A DNA stretch of 24,085 nt from Candolleomyces eurysporus (Eukaryota; Basidiomycota; Agaricomycetes; Agaricales; Psathyrellaceae). Position numbers and translations under genes: made by a program. The stretch covers positions 1 through 24,085 of the forward strand of contig JANBPK010001329.1 of assembly GCA_027579435.1 (NCBI GenBank), in the 5' to 3' direction. Each line of letters opens with the position of its first letter. Positions within the stretch are counted from its first letter, which is position 1. Of this stretch, positions 1-10,093 are shown piece by piece. The notes under the pieces are model-generated. The model searched no databases. It was not told the origin of the DNA and saw only the letters and a program-made list of their open reading frames with translations.

Positions 1-69
1 CTTAACATAGAGATTTAATAGACACGACTGTTTAATTGAATGATGAACAGTATATTCAATAAAATTGAT

Positions 70-75
70 ATTTAT
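70..75 (-). terminator. Possible polyadenylation signal of the proline-rich gene
   Basis: The minus strand reads AATAAA here, about 80 bases downstream of the stop codon at 154-156. This fits a cleavage/polyadenylation signal for the minus-strand proline-rich gene. Fungal signals are loose, so this is only suggestive. Confidence 0.3.
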
Positions 76-153
76 TCGCAAAAAATGCGAACATGGTCGT
101 ATCACTGTGCTTGCTGCCAGGCTTTTTCAAAGGAGTTTGGAAGGATGGTGGCT

Positions 154-1468
154 TCAGGCCATAGTCCTTGAGGTCGCTCTTTGTGATGTTCCCCGTATGC
201 ACCTCGAGATCTGCCTGGAGGGTGCCAGATTGGAGGACGTTGGAGGCGGCAGATTGGAGGACACTGGAGGTGGCAGATTGGATGACGTTGGAGGCAGCAA
301 ATTGGAGGACACTGGAGGGGGCAGATTGGAGGACGTTGGAGGGGGCAGATTGGAGAACACTGGAGGGGGCAGATTGGAGGACGCTGGAGGGGGGAGATTG
401 GAGGACGCTGGAGGCAGCAGATTGGAAGACATTGGAGGCGGCATATTGGAGGACGCTGGAGGAGGGAGGGATCCAGCATCTGTTGCACAGGACAAGAGNA
501 TGGACTGGGGCAAGTCCATGACNATATNGACCTGCTCCTGGTCATTGGAACCTTGCTGGGACGACTGCGGCCGATCTGACATCCGGACCTCANGCATTTT
601 GCGGAGGNGCTGTGTTTCAGTAGAATCNTCACCCTTCCTGGGAGTAATGGTTTTGCGGAGCGAATAAGTCATCGGAGGGGGAGCGTTTTGGGATGAGGCG
701 GCAGCAGGAGGAGGGGGTGGGGGTGGGGGTGTGGGTGAAGGACCGGTGCCTTGAGCTGATGAGGCACTTGCGGGACGTTGTTCGGTGGTCCGAAATGAAG
801 CGGCAGGTCGAGGAGAGTGCGGAGGAGGGCCACTTGGTGTACGATCACGGCTGGCAGGCCCAAGTGGTTGACCCAAACCAAGATATGGGGAAGGAGGAAG
901 CGGTTCCGTCTTCACCAGCGGTCCCGGATAGGGAGATGGGTGATAGGCTGCAGGATGGACACCAGGGTGGGGACCGCCAGTATACTGAGGATGGTACGTG
1001 TTCCCATAGTATGCGTAGGGGTGGTATTGACTATGGGGAGCAAGATAAGGAGGAGCCGGGTATGGGGGAGGATATCCCGTCGTCACGTTGGGCTCATTTC
1101 CAAGATCTGGAGCCAATGTCATTAAATGCGATAGAAAACCTTAAAAAAAAAGACATACGAGATGTAGAAGAGTCATTACCCTGATGGACCCCGCCCGGCG
1201 GAGCAACCAAACCAGGTGGCAGGGCAAGAAGACCAGGAGGCGGCGGAAGTGAGTACGGCGTCGTAGAACGCTCGTTACCTGGTGGAACTCCACCTGGCAG
1301 GGCAACGAAACCAGGTGGTGGGCCAGGAAAACCAGGAGGAGGAAGAGGGTACGGCGGAAGAGGGTATCCATAGGGTGGAACAGCAGAACCAGCCGTGCTG
1401 CTTGCACCTCCAGCATCCTCCGTCTTCTTCAACATATCGGCGTCGGTTTGAGTCATCTGAGGGTTCAT
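154..1468 (-). CDS. Proline-rich low-complexity protein, two exons (1468-1180, 1106-154)
   Basis: I do not recognise a named family. The model has 413 codons plus stop. Exon 1 starts at the ATG at 1468-1466. The intron at 1179-1107 has donor GTAATG and acceptor CCAG, and the phase-1 junction matches exactly. The N-terminal part is rich in PPG/PPP, with two similar blocks each containing PPGF or PPGL, LALPP or ALPGG and a GGVxxGN motif. The middle is rich in P, Y and H (PPYPAPPY, HPYAYYGNTYHP). A run of eight prolines follows, then a basic patch (YSLRKTITPRK). The C-terminal part is ten octapeptide copies of SSNLPPPx type. No membrane segment or catalytic motif is visible, so it looks disordered. 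Six Ns fall in 499-628 and the frame stays open across them. An upstream TATA-like site supports this start, but the ATG context is weak. Confidence 0.6.
227..466. repeat. 24-bp tandem minisatellite, 10 copies, coding
   Basis: Ten head-to-tail copies of a 24-base unit begin at 227, 251, 275 and so on to 443 (consensus start AGATTGGAGGACGYTGGAGG). No copy has an indel. On the minus strand each copy encodes an octapeptide of the form SSNLPPPx, in frame with the proline-rich gene. A multiple-of-three unit without frame-breaking changes is what a coding repeat under frame selection looks like. The plus strand is also open (LEDxGGGR repeats) but as a shadow. Confidence 0.9.
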
Positions 1469-1624
1469 TAGCTTGACATAACACACAGAGTGATAGGGAA
1501 ATATGCACTTTGAGATGAAAGCAGGGGGCTTGGATATAGATCGCAACAGCAGTTCAGTGGAGCAGAGCAGAAGAGCAAAGTGCGGGAGGGCAGTTGCTTG
1601 AGGTCTGCCAACTGCGTTCTGCGC

Positions 1625-1631
1625 TTTTATA
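1625..1631 (-). promoter_or_regulatory. TATA-box-like element of the proline-rich gene
   Basis: The minus strand reads TATAAAA inside GCGTATAAAAGCGC. It lies about 157 bases upstream of the ATG at 1468. Transcription starting about 30 bases downstream would give a 5' leader of roughly 130 bases. The stretch between, with several CT-rich runs, looks like an untranslated leader. Confidence 0.45.
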
Positions 1632-2110
1632 CGCAGAACAGACATCAGGCGCGGGGAGCTGAGGAACTGCCTACCGACCCTTCGCACTTGCATCCACCAT
1701 CCTCCTCTTCCATTGACGTGTCGAGAACTGCCGTCGAAAGGTGCAGGTCCACAGAAGGCAGGCGCATGCTAAACGCATGGGTGCAATTTTCAGGATCAGA
1801 GTGAATAAAACGGACAGAGAGGGCAGTCGGTCCATTGGGAGAAAGAGGTGGAAATGGGAGGGAGAGCGGAGGGAAACAAAGCGAACGAACAGACACCACT
1901 TGGTGTATATGTTTGTTTTCTTTATGGAACAGCGATCGGATCAGGCCACGTTTGGCTATCTTCGATCACCGGCATCTGCGCCATGTGGACTGCACATGGC
2001 TATGTTCTGAAGGTCTTCTGCGAGGAGACAGAATCACTTCCGAGGAGAACAATTGAAGTAGAGAACAATTAAGATAGCTTGTACCAGAAGTGAGACTAGA
2101 AAAGTGCATT
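1632..2110. other. Intergenic, nothing recognised
   Basis: This lies between two minus-strand genes. Short open frames occur on both strands but none shows codon-like composition or splice sites joining it to a neighbour. Two near-identical copies of GAGAACAATTRAAG occur at about 2045-2070. No gene or RNA is seen. Confidence 0.4.
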
Positions 2111-3003
2111 TTACAATTTCTGGTACATGAATGAGGAGCTAATGCAGGTGTCGCGGAAGTCGTCCATTCCGAGGATCGCGAATCCCCAGACATCCTCCAC
2201 GCAGTTAATGACCTCCCGAATGTCGACAATGACCTTCTGCAGGGACGCCATGAGAGGGCCTACACCAACTTGATTCAAAATATCACCTTCCAGCCGGTGG
2301 GCCCGAGTGAGGAGACTGTTAAACTGCTCACAACCACGGAGGATCTGCTCCGGATCCCGGTGGGTGAGGAAAGCTTTTGCGATATTGCATGTGTATGTTT
2401 TCGTGTCCTGGTCAAGCCGAAGTTTCAAACATCGGGCCACCAGAAAGTCAATATGCTGTTGCCAGATAGGTGCAGAGGGCTGTCCTTTGCCGCTCGAACG
2501 TGCTGCAGTGGGGCTACATAACCGGTGATCAGTCAATAGCTACACTTTGAGCCTAGTAGATAATAAACAGACATATTGTTTGTGTGGTCGACAGTGCGCC
2601 TTCCACTCCTCCTCCTGGCTTGAATCTCTGATTTATGCCTGTGGAAAGAGGTCTTGCTTTTGACCATTTTACCACAGTAGAAGATGAGACTTACCTTTGA
2701 TAATAGCGACGACTCTTGCCTTGGTTACGAACCATTCTTTCCTCGTCGGTTAGGGACTGAACATTCTGATCACACCTGTCAGGTGTGTTCCTCCCGGTAC
2801 ATGCATACTGCCTGCGACGTTCCTTGCAGATTGAGGACTGGTTCCTGAGTGAACAATAAGAACTGCAGTCAGTTCCTTGTTGAATCATGCGAGACGTCAG
2901 TCGTCTAGTCTAAAACACTGTACCTGTAGTAATACTCCCGGTTCCGCTGCCTAGCAGCTTCCTTCCTTTCCTCATCTGTCTTATACAGCCTTGTACGACC
3001 CAT
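2111..3003 (-). CDS. Basic repeat protein with two DEER/YY-R motifs, four exons
   Basis: The model has 232 codons plus stop in exons 3003-2924, 2844-2695, 2638-2573 and 2513-2111. The introns (79, 56, 59 bases) have donors GTACAG, GTAAGT and GTCTGT, and all junctions match in phase. The N-terminal part is strongly basic and contains an approximate repeat of about 35 residues: KTDEERKEAARQRNREYYYR followed by RRR, then LTDEERMVRNQGKSRRYYQR followed by RRR. This fits a nucleic-acid-binding or nuclear role, which is inference. The second half, after an SGKG linker, is mixed helical-looking sequence without a motif I can name. I recall similar short basic proteins with this repeat in Agaricomycete genomes but know no function. 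The next gene starts divergently 406 bases away. The ATG precedes GGTCGT; its upstream context is ordinary. Confidence 0.65.
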
Positions 3004-3409
3004 GTGCCAAGGGAGGTGAGTGCGAGCAAGCCTATCAAGGGAAGAAAAGGTGGTTGGGGTTAAAGAAACAGATGTACGCCATAAGCCACAGCTAAAACCT
3101 GTCTCACCTGACCCATTCTTCGGACATTTATCTTTCTCCTCAGATAACTCACAAAATGATATGCATTAACGGAAAGTAAGGAGTGATAGCATTCCAAATA
3201 TGTTGTCTCCATGCCTATATACCATCTATTCCCGTTTACCAGAGCGAAATGTTTTCCGAGACTGCTGGTGGCAGTGCACCGTCGGTTGGTCGGCAAATGA
3301 TAGCCGGCTTCACTGAGCGGCAGATATGGTCGCAATTCCCACATTCCTTTTCACAGCCTCGCCGCATTTGACTGTTTTTGCCGACACAAAAACCTCCGAA
3401 TAGCCGAAC
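3004..3409. promoter_or_regulatory. Shared divergent promoter region
   Basis: This 406-base interval separates the start codons of the minus-strand basic repeat gene and the plus-strand gene at 3410, so both 5' regions must lie here. I see no convincing TATA box on either strand. Short open frames on both strands are not joined by good splice sites to either gene. Confidence 0.4.
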
Positions 3410-4161
3410 ATGCCCCTTATCGACGTCACCACCGCCCCCAAGATAACTCAAAAGGGAAAAGCGGCTGCACTGGAAATCGAGCAGCAGATCGAGGGCATCT
3501 GCCGCTCCCTACCACGCCTTGTACTGCCCCAAGGACCACTCCCGCCTTACGACTTCACATCCACCCTCGTCAACTTGGCTGAATGGCTCGCACCAATACT
3601 CGGTAGCTTGGCACCTGAACACCATGCCGAGTTCTGGAAGCTCTTCGACGGTGTGTCGATCATGTGGGATGGGCTACCTCATGTTGTGGATGGCCAGCAG
3701 TGTTCTGGCAACGAACGAGGTCAGGTAAAGCTTCCATTTTTTTTGTCCCGTCTTGGCTTATAGCTGAATATTGCCCTAGATGCTTGTCAACATCATCAAC
3801 TCTCGCCATGATGGATACCAGGCGAAAGGGACTGCGGGCAAGGTGGTGCTGCAGGGCAGCAGATATCAGATGCCGTGGTCAAAGAATCTTGATTATGAGT
3901 ACCACCAGGAGCTTTTGGTGAGTTTGACCTGGCCTTTCCTCGGTAGTTTGCATTGATTCCTCAATTCTACAGGAATCCGTCTTGACCAAGGTCTCAGACC
4001 CCCAATGGCGCGTCAGAGACCTGGAGATGCAGAGGCGAAAACGTGTTNGNGAACACCTNGAAACGATTCAAATGTGGCGCCATTTCGCAGAATTAGGTGA
4101 TGAGCCATGCACTCCTGCNGCTATNTCCTGCCTCAATGGCTCTTGCACCTGTATTTCTTAG
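3410..4161 (+). CDS. Unrecognised 213-residue protein, three exons
   Basis: Exons are 3410-3724, 3780-3917 and 3973-4161. Each intron is 55 bases (GTAAAG...CCTAG and GTGAGT...CTACAG) and all junctions are phase 0, giving 213 codons plus stop. The N-terminal third looks helical (residues about 15-35, then a leucine-rich stretch through LVNLAEWLAPILGSL). The middle has WDGLPHVVDG and a basic stretch. The C-terminal part has a charged helix (DLEMQRRKRV) and a short cysteine-rich tail (CTPAAISC...CTC). I cannot assign a family. Four Ns in exon 3 behave as substitutions and the frame stays open. It is convergent with the KDZ gene, with 38 bases between the stop codons, and divergent from the basic repeat gene. 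That packing makes it a candidate passenger of the KDZ element, which is inference. Confidence 0.6.
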
Positions 4162-4199
4162 TTATCTAGTCTTTCTTGAGCAGAATCAATGGTATTGAA

Positions 4200-7100
4200 T
4201 TATCGTGACACTTCTACAGGTAGCGAGATAATGAGTTGATACAAAAGNGATCGAAAAGGTACGATGTCGCATTCTGCCATGCCTGGAATATGCCGTCCAC
4301 GCAGGACGGCCGCANTACATGCCAAAACCCATANGCCACAGTCATAAGAATTNGTCTGGACGGCCTGAGGCTANACTCTAAGCAGTGAGCATTGTGGTCA
4401 ACAGGGACAGAACANGCTCACCGTAATTGGATGTGCAATCCAACCTCCCATATAAGCNGTCNCAGGAATCCGACATTCATGAGTGCTNGCCTGAACAAGC
4501 AATCTCTGAANGAAAGCCGAGATTTCCTAGTCNAGGCAGTTAGNGGCNGGACACTGAATNACAAAGAATACCCACTTTGATATCTTCTTTCCAGGGTTGA
4601 TACTGCCCAAAGCTGTCGAAAAGGAGAATTCTTCGGTGGATTGGATAGATTGTTGCCAGGACCCAGTGATCNGATTCAGGACNATGGATGGGGAGAATCC
4701 AAATATCTTTCTCCCAGTATTCAAACCCGGCTGTATTGCNCCAAAACCTGTNGTNGGATGGATTGGTTTGACCAAGGAAGCTGAATGTAGAAAAAATGAC
4801 NCAGNGTTCTGCGTAAGGGTGATATGGATTGGACGGGTGGGCAAGGATCTGGTGAAGCAGTGCGGANAGACNGTTAATACAGTCGTTGTTCANANNGCCT
4901 TTTGTGCTNGATANCCTGGCGTATTCTTGTATACCAAGAATCCCAGACTTCATGCCCTGGAGATTACNGACCATACAGGGGGAAGTTGTATCTGTGGGTC
5001 GAGGGAATGCAAAGGTGAGCTCATGTATGATATTCTCATCCTGGGCAAGCAAGGTCTGTAGGGGATCGTCAATTCTTGCGAACAATATGCGATTTTGAGA
5101 CTTACCGATACCATAGAATCTGCGGCGAGCGAGCACTCAATCATGAACTCACTTGCAATCGGTGTGTCGGCAGCGGTGGTGGTATCTGACTGCTCCTCGG
5201 CATATTCCTCAATGAGGAGGTCGTCGACACGCAGCTGGTCAGGGTCGAGCTCTGCAAAATCGCCGTCTGTTGTGGCTATCTCGTCGACGTCGTCATTTTC
5301 GGCTTCTGTCAGAGTCAACCATGTGAGGCCATTGGCGAATGTTCCGTCCCTGGGAGCTGCCTTGACGTGCTCGTCGTATCGTCCTTTTGGGGCCAGTGGT
5401 GTGGGCCATGTGTCTGCAAGTGCGAGCACATCGTCAAAATCTTGCTGTAGAAAGCAGAGTAGATCGANGTCTGCTAAAGTCAGNGTTCNGAATTGACCGA
5501 GGGAAGGCTAAGAACATACTGCTTGGGTCCTTCATTGCTTCTGCGACTGCANAGAGCTCCCGCCCAAACCAGCGACACATATTATNGGCCTCCCTTNCGA
5601 GTCGCCGTGCTTCTTCTGCACAACGGTCAATTCGATGCACTGCCCGCATTCCGTCTNGAATATCGGCATCGTATACCCATCGCTGCTTCTCGGAATCGAC
5701 TGGTTCAATCCAAACACTCTCCATGAGGTCAGGACAGGCCTTGAGCTGTTTTAGGTTGGTAGGTAGTGGTTTGGGAAGGGGGATTGTGCAATTCTGAGGT
5801 CGCACTTTNGCGAGCTTCTCGCAGTCACAATTGTAGTGCTCCATGGCATTAGTGAGGGCAGCAGTCTTCTTTGACATTGTTGCANGGATAGTTTGATGCA
5901 TTTTTGTTCCTAGAGCAAGGTGAATGTGAAGAATCGCTGTAATGAATGCTTTTGACGTACCGTGAGGGACATCCTTTCCGCCTGCTGCACGGTCAAGCTT
6001 GTNGAACTCCCAGAAGGCACTGGTAGCTCGTCTTTGAACCTGAAACTTCAGCTCCCGCAGGAGAAATATCTTGCGAATAAACTNGAGCTCNATGCCCTGG
6101 ATGGTCGGGAATTCATGTGAGANGTTGAGAGCAGTGTACATCTGCTGCGCCTTGGCTTGGATATCGGTACAGAGTCTCTGTAGATCCTGAATGGAGGAAC
6201 GACATGCGGCGGGAANAACCCCACTCTTAACAAGGGACGACGACTTCTGGATTGTGTTTTCGAGATCCTGGATCTCGGTTTGGATCTGTAGAATTTTATC
6301 AAGATCTTTTTTAAGACNATTCGGGGCATCTAGAACAATGTCAGTAATGGTGTATACNATAGATAATGCATGAGGCTATAGGAGGAAGAAGGNAANGGAG
6401 CCATGCNAATTNGCTGGTCGATAGTGACGCNAATGCGAACATCTGGCCCTTGAGTGGGTGAACCCGAGGGGCAGTATCCACAAATGTGAAACTGGGTGAA
6501 GTGTCAACGCTGCGTATTCGAGCGGTGTTGTCTTNGATACCGATACCACTTCAACAGTGACGCAAATGCGAACATCTGGCCCTTGAGCGGGTGAACCCAA
6601 GGGGCAGTATTCACAAATGTGAAACTGGGTGAAGTGTCAACGCCGCATATTCGAGCGGTGCTGGTTTCAATATTGATGCTAAGAGAAATTGTACTTATGA
6701 GCCTGCACAGACATCTGAGATTCTTTTTGGTTTTGCCATTGCTCTCTCAGGACTGGTACCTCCTCGCCACAATCCTTCAAAGCCTTCTTCGCCTCTGCCC
6801 TCTGGGACTGCACACCGTTCTTCATCTTTCATTGAGACCAAGTACCAAGGTTGTCCCGGAGTTCGTGGGCGATCATTTGCAGCTGGCGATCAAGGAGCAG
6901 GGTTCTGCAATTTGCCTACCCAGGGTTAGCAGGTATAATACCATTAAAATGGCAGACGTACCGCTGACACACGACACACCCCAATCAACCGTCTTATTCT
7001 GGACCATAGTCGTTCCACATTCTCGCCATCGGTGAGTCCGAGGCCAGTCTTGAGCCGTGGGTTATAGTGCAGTTGACATGACCACTGATGGACATATGAA

Positions 7101-9037
7101 TGCATGACGCTGGTCGCCATTAGCAGTCGTTCGGAAATCTGTATTGAGAATATCTCATACTGGGGCTTCTCGTCAGTTCAGGTCATAAAGAAATGGACAG
7201 TACTGAGCGCACCTTGGTGATACTTCGATCGAGTATGCAACCAACATCATATAAAACTACCACAGTGGCATTCCTGGGGATCAAGGACATGAGGCGCTCG
7301 ATCAGCGCAACTGTGTATTTTTGCTGCTCGCCAGGGGTGTCGACGTTGGCTAGGAAGAGCGGTATGTCATGGCGACAAACAAGCGCAGCTAACCCTCCGA
7401 TATCAAATTGCTCGAGGCTGGTTTTCACCGTACTGCCTGTGCCTGCGTCATGCGATTCCTGACAAGCATCAATGGACTCGTCTGGTACTGTGCTTTTCTG
7501 CGGCTTGCTTCGTGGTCGTGCTGCCTCAATTCGGTCTCCAACATGGTCCACTTCCTCCTTGGAAAGGAAGAACTCAGGGTCATAAAAGGCTGGGGAATTG
7601 GCAACCCCTCGGATATGGCGATGGTTGAAATTACAGTCAGCTGCGACATGAATGTCGCCTCCACTGGAAAGAAAGATCGGTCAGAAAGGAGGGATTGCAC
7701 ACTGTAACCATCACTTACTCTACAAAAGCTGTACCAAATTTATTTCCTCCGAAGCATGCGGGACATCTGCCCTGCAACAGCCGATGGCATTCGAGTAATG
7801 CTGGCGGCGGAATTGGGCCAAAGGGGACCCTTTCTTCAACGACAGTGAAGGGTTCTCCAGGTTCTGGAACAACGGCTCCAGGGACAATGGTTGTTGGCAC
7901 AGGTGGTGGACTTGATATGCCATTCGCAGTCAAATTGCTCCCCTGGGCGGGGGAACTGAATTTGCTGGTGATTGCTCTCTCCTTCATTCTTTCTATTTCG
8001 ATGCGAAGGCAATCATACCATTGCATCGCATATCCGAGACCCCTCCGGAACGGCTCGTGCACTCGTTTCCCCTGTTCCCATCGTCAACCGGCGATTATGA
8101 GGAATAATTTGGAGGTCTCACCTTGGAGGTCAAAAGAACAAATGATCGGCGCTTGTAAGTGCTATTCAAAGCAGCAGCAAGCGCTGTAACCGCGTCTGAC
8201 AACCTCTCTGTCAGAGCAAGGAAGAGATCGAGGAGTTCTATTGAAACTGCCCATCGAGGGGATAGCGGGGCGGTTGGAAACATGCCATTTCGGACGAGAA
8301 CGTACGTCAACGGCTGGCATGCGCAAGCCGTAATCCTATAGGTGAGGAAGCCTGTCCAGTTGTTAGTATCAGAACAGATAGACAGGGCGAAATTAGTACT
8401 TACTCGCAAACAAAAGTCCTGTAACCTGGTGTTTCGTTCTTGAGCAGCCACTTTTCCTGCAATCAGTCGCGAGAACTGCAGGTGGAATTTGCCATTCCTT
8501 CCCTATCGTTGAGTTGAGGTACTTCAGTAGAGGCTGAACAAGCATCAGGATGGCAGCCTTCCATCGCCGATACAGCTCTTCAGCCTCTTCGTCTGGAGCT
8601 ACCCTCTTTGCCGGCTTGGCCGGAACCTTGGTAGCACTATCCTCATCCACCCAATCATCCGCCTCATGGTCGTCCTGGCCCACTGTACCCGAATTAACAG
8701 GTTGCTCCACTTCCAATACCTGTTCCGCCTCCATACCCATTCCTGTCCAATCTTCCGGAGCACCATTTGATTGCCCAGCTGGAAGAGCGGGCGTATCTGA
8801 TTCTGCTCCCGAGTCTTGATCCTCTGAACGTTTCCTTTTGCCCCGAGACTGGTAGAGAGTAGCTATCCTTGCATCAAGGAGCTGAAGCTGTGATTGGCGA
8901 GCGTATGACAAAGCTGCGATTTGTTTTCGTTCCTGCGTCCGGTTCCGTTTCGGCGTAGCAAAATGATTCCCTAAACCTCTCTGAACTCGCTGGTTCCTTC
9001 GATATGACGATTTTGAAGGTTGTGTAGGCTTGTCCAT
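4200..9037 (-). mobile_element. KDZ-superfamily DNA transposon (minimum extent = transposase gene)
   Basis: The interval is filled by one transposase gene of the Kyakuja-Dileera-Zisupton (KDZ) class, which is expanded in mushroom genomes. I found no terminal inverted repeats or target-site duplications, so true ends are unknown. They may include the two genes at 2111-4161 on the left. Dense N bases from about 4050 to 6540, behaving as substitutions, suggest several near-identical copies were merged in assembly. Confidence 0.7.
4200..9037 (-). CDS. KDZ transposase with CxC1-type cysteine cluster and C-terminal Ulp1-like protease; probably disrupted
   Basis: Exons read by eye: 9037-8404, 8351-8122, 8071-7719, 7663-7213, 7159-6962, 6915-about 6709, about 6375-5961, 5909-5520, 5473-5106, 5055-4576, 4526-4422, 4370-4200. 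The well-defined introns are 46-55 bases and in phase. The start ATG has a strong context (ACGATGG). The N-terminal 200 residues are basic, then acidic. The cysteine cluster (DCRKSGC, CACQP, LVRNGMFPTAP) spans exons 1-2. CPACFGG follows, then the DDE-like core: GGDIHVAADCNFNHRH, LYDVGC, and GLTDGENVERLW. The last exons hold an Ulp1/SENP-like domain with DHW (His), LFDSF (Asp), QTN (Gln) and YDCG (Cys), so the catalytic set is present. An in-frame TGA at 6831-6829 interrupts codon 651, and the exon 6-7 link is uncertain because of a long gap holding a tandem duplication. Family assignment is confident; integrity is doubtful. Confidence 0.8.
6423..6677. repeat. Tandem duplication, 122-bp copies at 133-bp spacing
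   Basis: Copies lie at 6423-6544 and 6556-6677 in direct orientation. Both contain GTGAAACTGGGTGAAGTGTC and ATTCGAGCGG. Differences are almost all C/T or G/A transitions. The pair lies inside the KDZ gene, in the 330-base gap between the exon ending near 6709 and the one starting near 6375, so it is either an enlarged intron or an insertion. Confidence 0.85.
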
Positions 9038-9302
9038 CGTGTTAGGCAGGGACAAGACGCGTGGAGGATGAGCTATGCACGAAGATAAGACAAAGAGACG
9101 CGTCGACGACGCATTTTTGAATTCCCAGCTGCCAGTTCACAGACCGCCGTTCGACTACCCAATCCGTCTGCAGGACAATATCGAGCAGTTGGCAGTTTGC
9201 AGTTCTCGAAAGACAATCTGCCCAGCACTTGTATTACCATGTACTAAAAATAGCTACTGATCGGGATTGATTTACTTCGATCTGCGAAGGCAGACGCCCT
9301 CA

Positions 9303-9379
9303 AAGAAGGGGCTTCCGACCGTTGAGGAGAAGGCCCTCTTTGACCCCATTACTAAGCGAGATCAGCCCTGCCTGAGGTG
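9303..9379 (-). repeat. Dispersed repeat, inverted copy of 18772-18847
   Basis: Positions 9303-9340 are a perfect 38-base reverse complement of 18810-18847. A second shared block of 13 bases (CCTGCCTGAGGTG at 9367-9379) matches 18772-18784 at almost the same spacing (26 versus 25 bases). The element is therefore at least 77 bases long, with a diverged middle. Its family is unknown. Confidence 0.85.
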
Positions 9380-9933
9380 TCAACGGTGGCTCGCCTCTGT
9401 TCTTCTATGCGCCCTTTGCCGTTGATTCCCTGCACCATCCAGATCCACCGCGACATTGCTTGAGTGTCCTTGACGGTCCGGTGGCTGGGTTTCACCCGCG
9501 TCTTCATGGTGAAGGCAACTGAGACTGAGAGAAGGCGAGGGAGGAGGAGGGGAGGGTGATGAAGAAATGGGCGCATTGCTGCATCTGCAATGGGATTTCG
9601 GCACTCATCAGCATCGTTGGCACCTCGAAATCCGGATGTGGTTGGGCCTCGTCACCGCTCCTCCAAGACATCTTCACACCGACTCTACCCCAGCAAATGA
9701 AAGTGATATGTCGGGAATGATCGATTGGCGAAAGTGAGCAATAGTGTTTATCTTTCCTCCCTCGTTGATCATTATAATTTGCTGACACTCTCCCTGGTAT
9801 TCTGTTCTAGCATCCCTGCCGCTTGCTAGTAGCTGAAGAGACAAACACTGACCCTTCCTTCTCACCCTTCCCTCCACCCATTCAACAATACAAAGAGATC
9901 GAAGCAGCGGAGGACCTGTCCCGAGCACCGGCC

Positions 9934-10093
9934 ATAACTGTCATCCCGTTATTTTTTGACTTGCAGATGTCCTAAATCTCAAATCAAAGTGGTGCTCTAG
10001 TCGAGGCTGCCGACCGGTTGGATAAACTTCATTTGACCAAAGTCAAGCTGCCCGTTTTAGTTACATGTTCAACGCCGCTGTCGTCTGTTCTGC
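9934..10093 (+). repeat. Dispersed repeat A, direct copy at 16918-17058
   Basis: Shared blocks include GTCATCCCGTTA, TTGACTTGCAG, CCGGTTGGATAA and AAGYTAAGCTGC-like sequence in the same order, with small gaps and mainly transition differences. It has no coding potential I can support. Confidence 0.75.

Noticed and set aside
65..667. Long plus-strand frame with LEDVGGGR repeats
   Set aside because: It is the antisense shadow of the 24-bp coding repeat. The minus strand has a better gene with intron, TATA-like site and polyadenylation signal.
2768..2790. Palindrome ACACCTGACAGGTGT as an operator
   Set aside because: It lies inside a coding exon of the basic repeat gene and is short enough to be chance.
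9352..9604. Overlapping minus-strand frames upstream of the KDZ gene
   Set aside because: Two frames are open over the same bases, with low-complexity serine/proline content, no supporting splice sites, and an overlap with the dispersed repeat.
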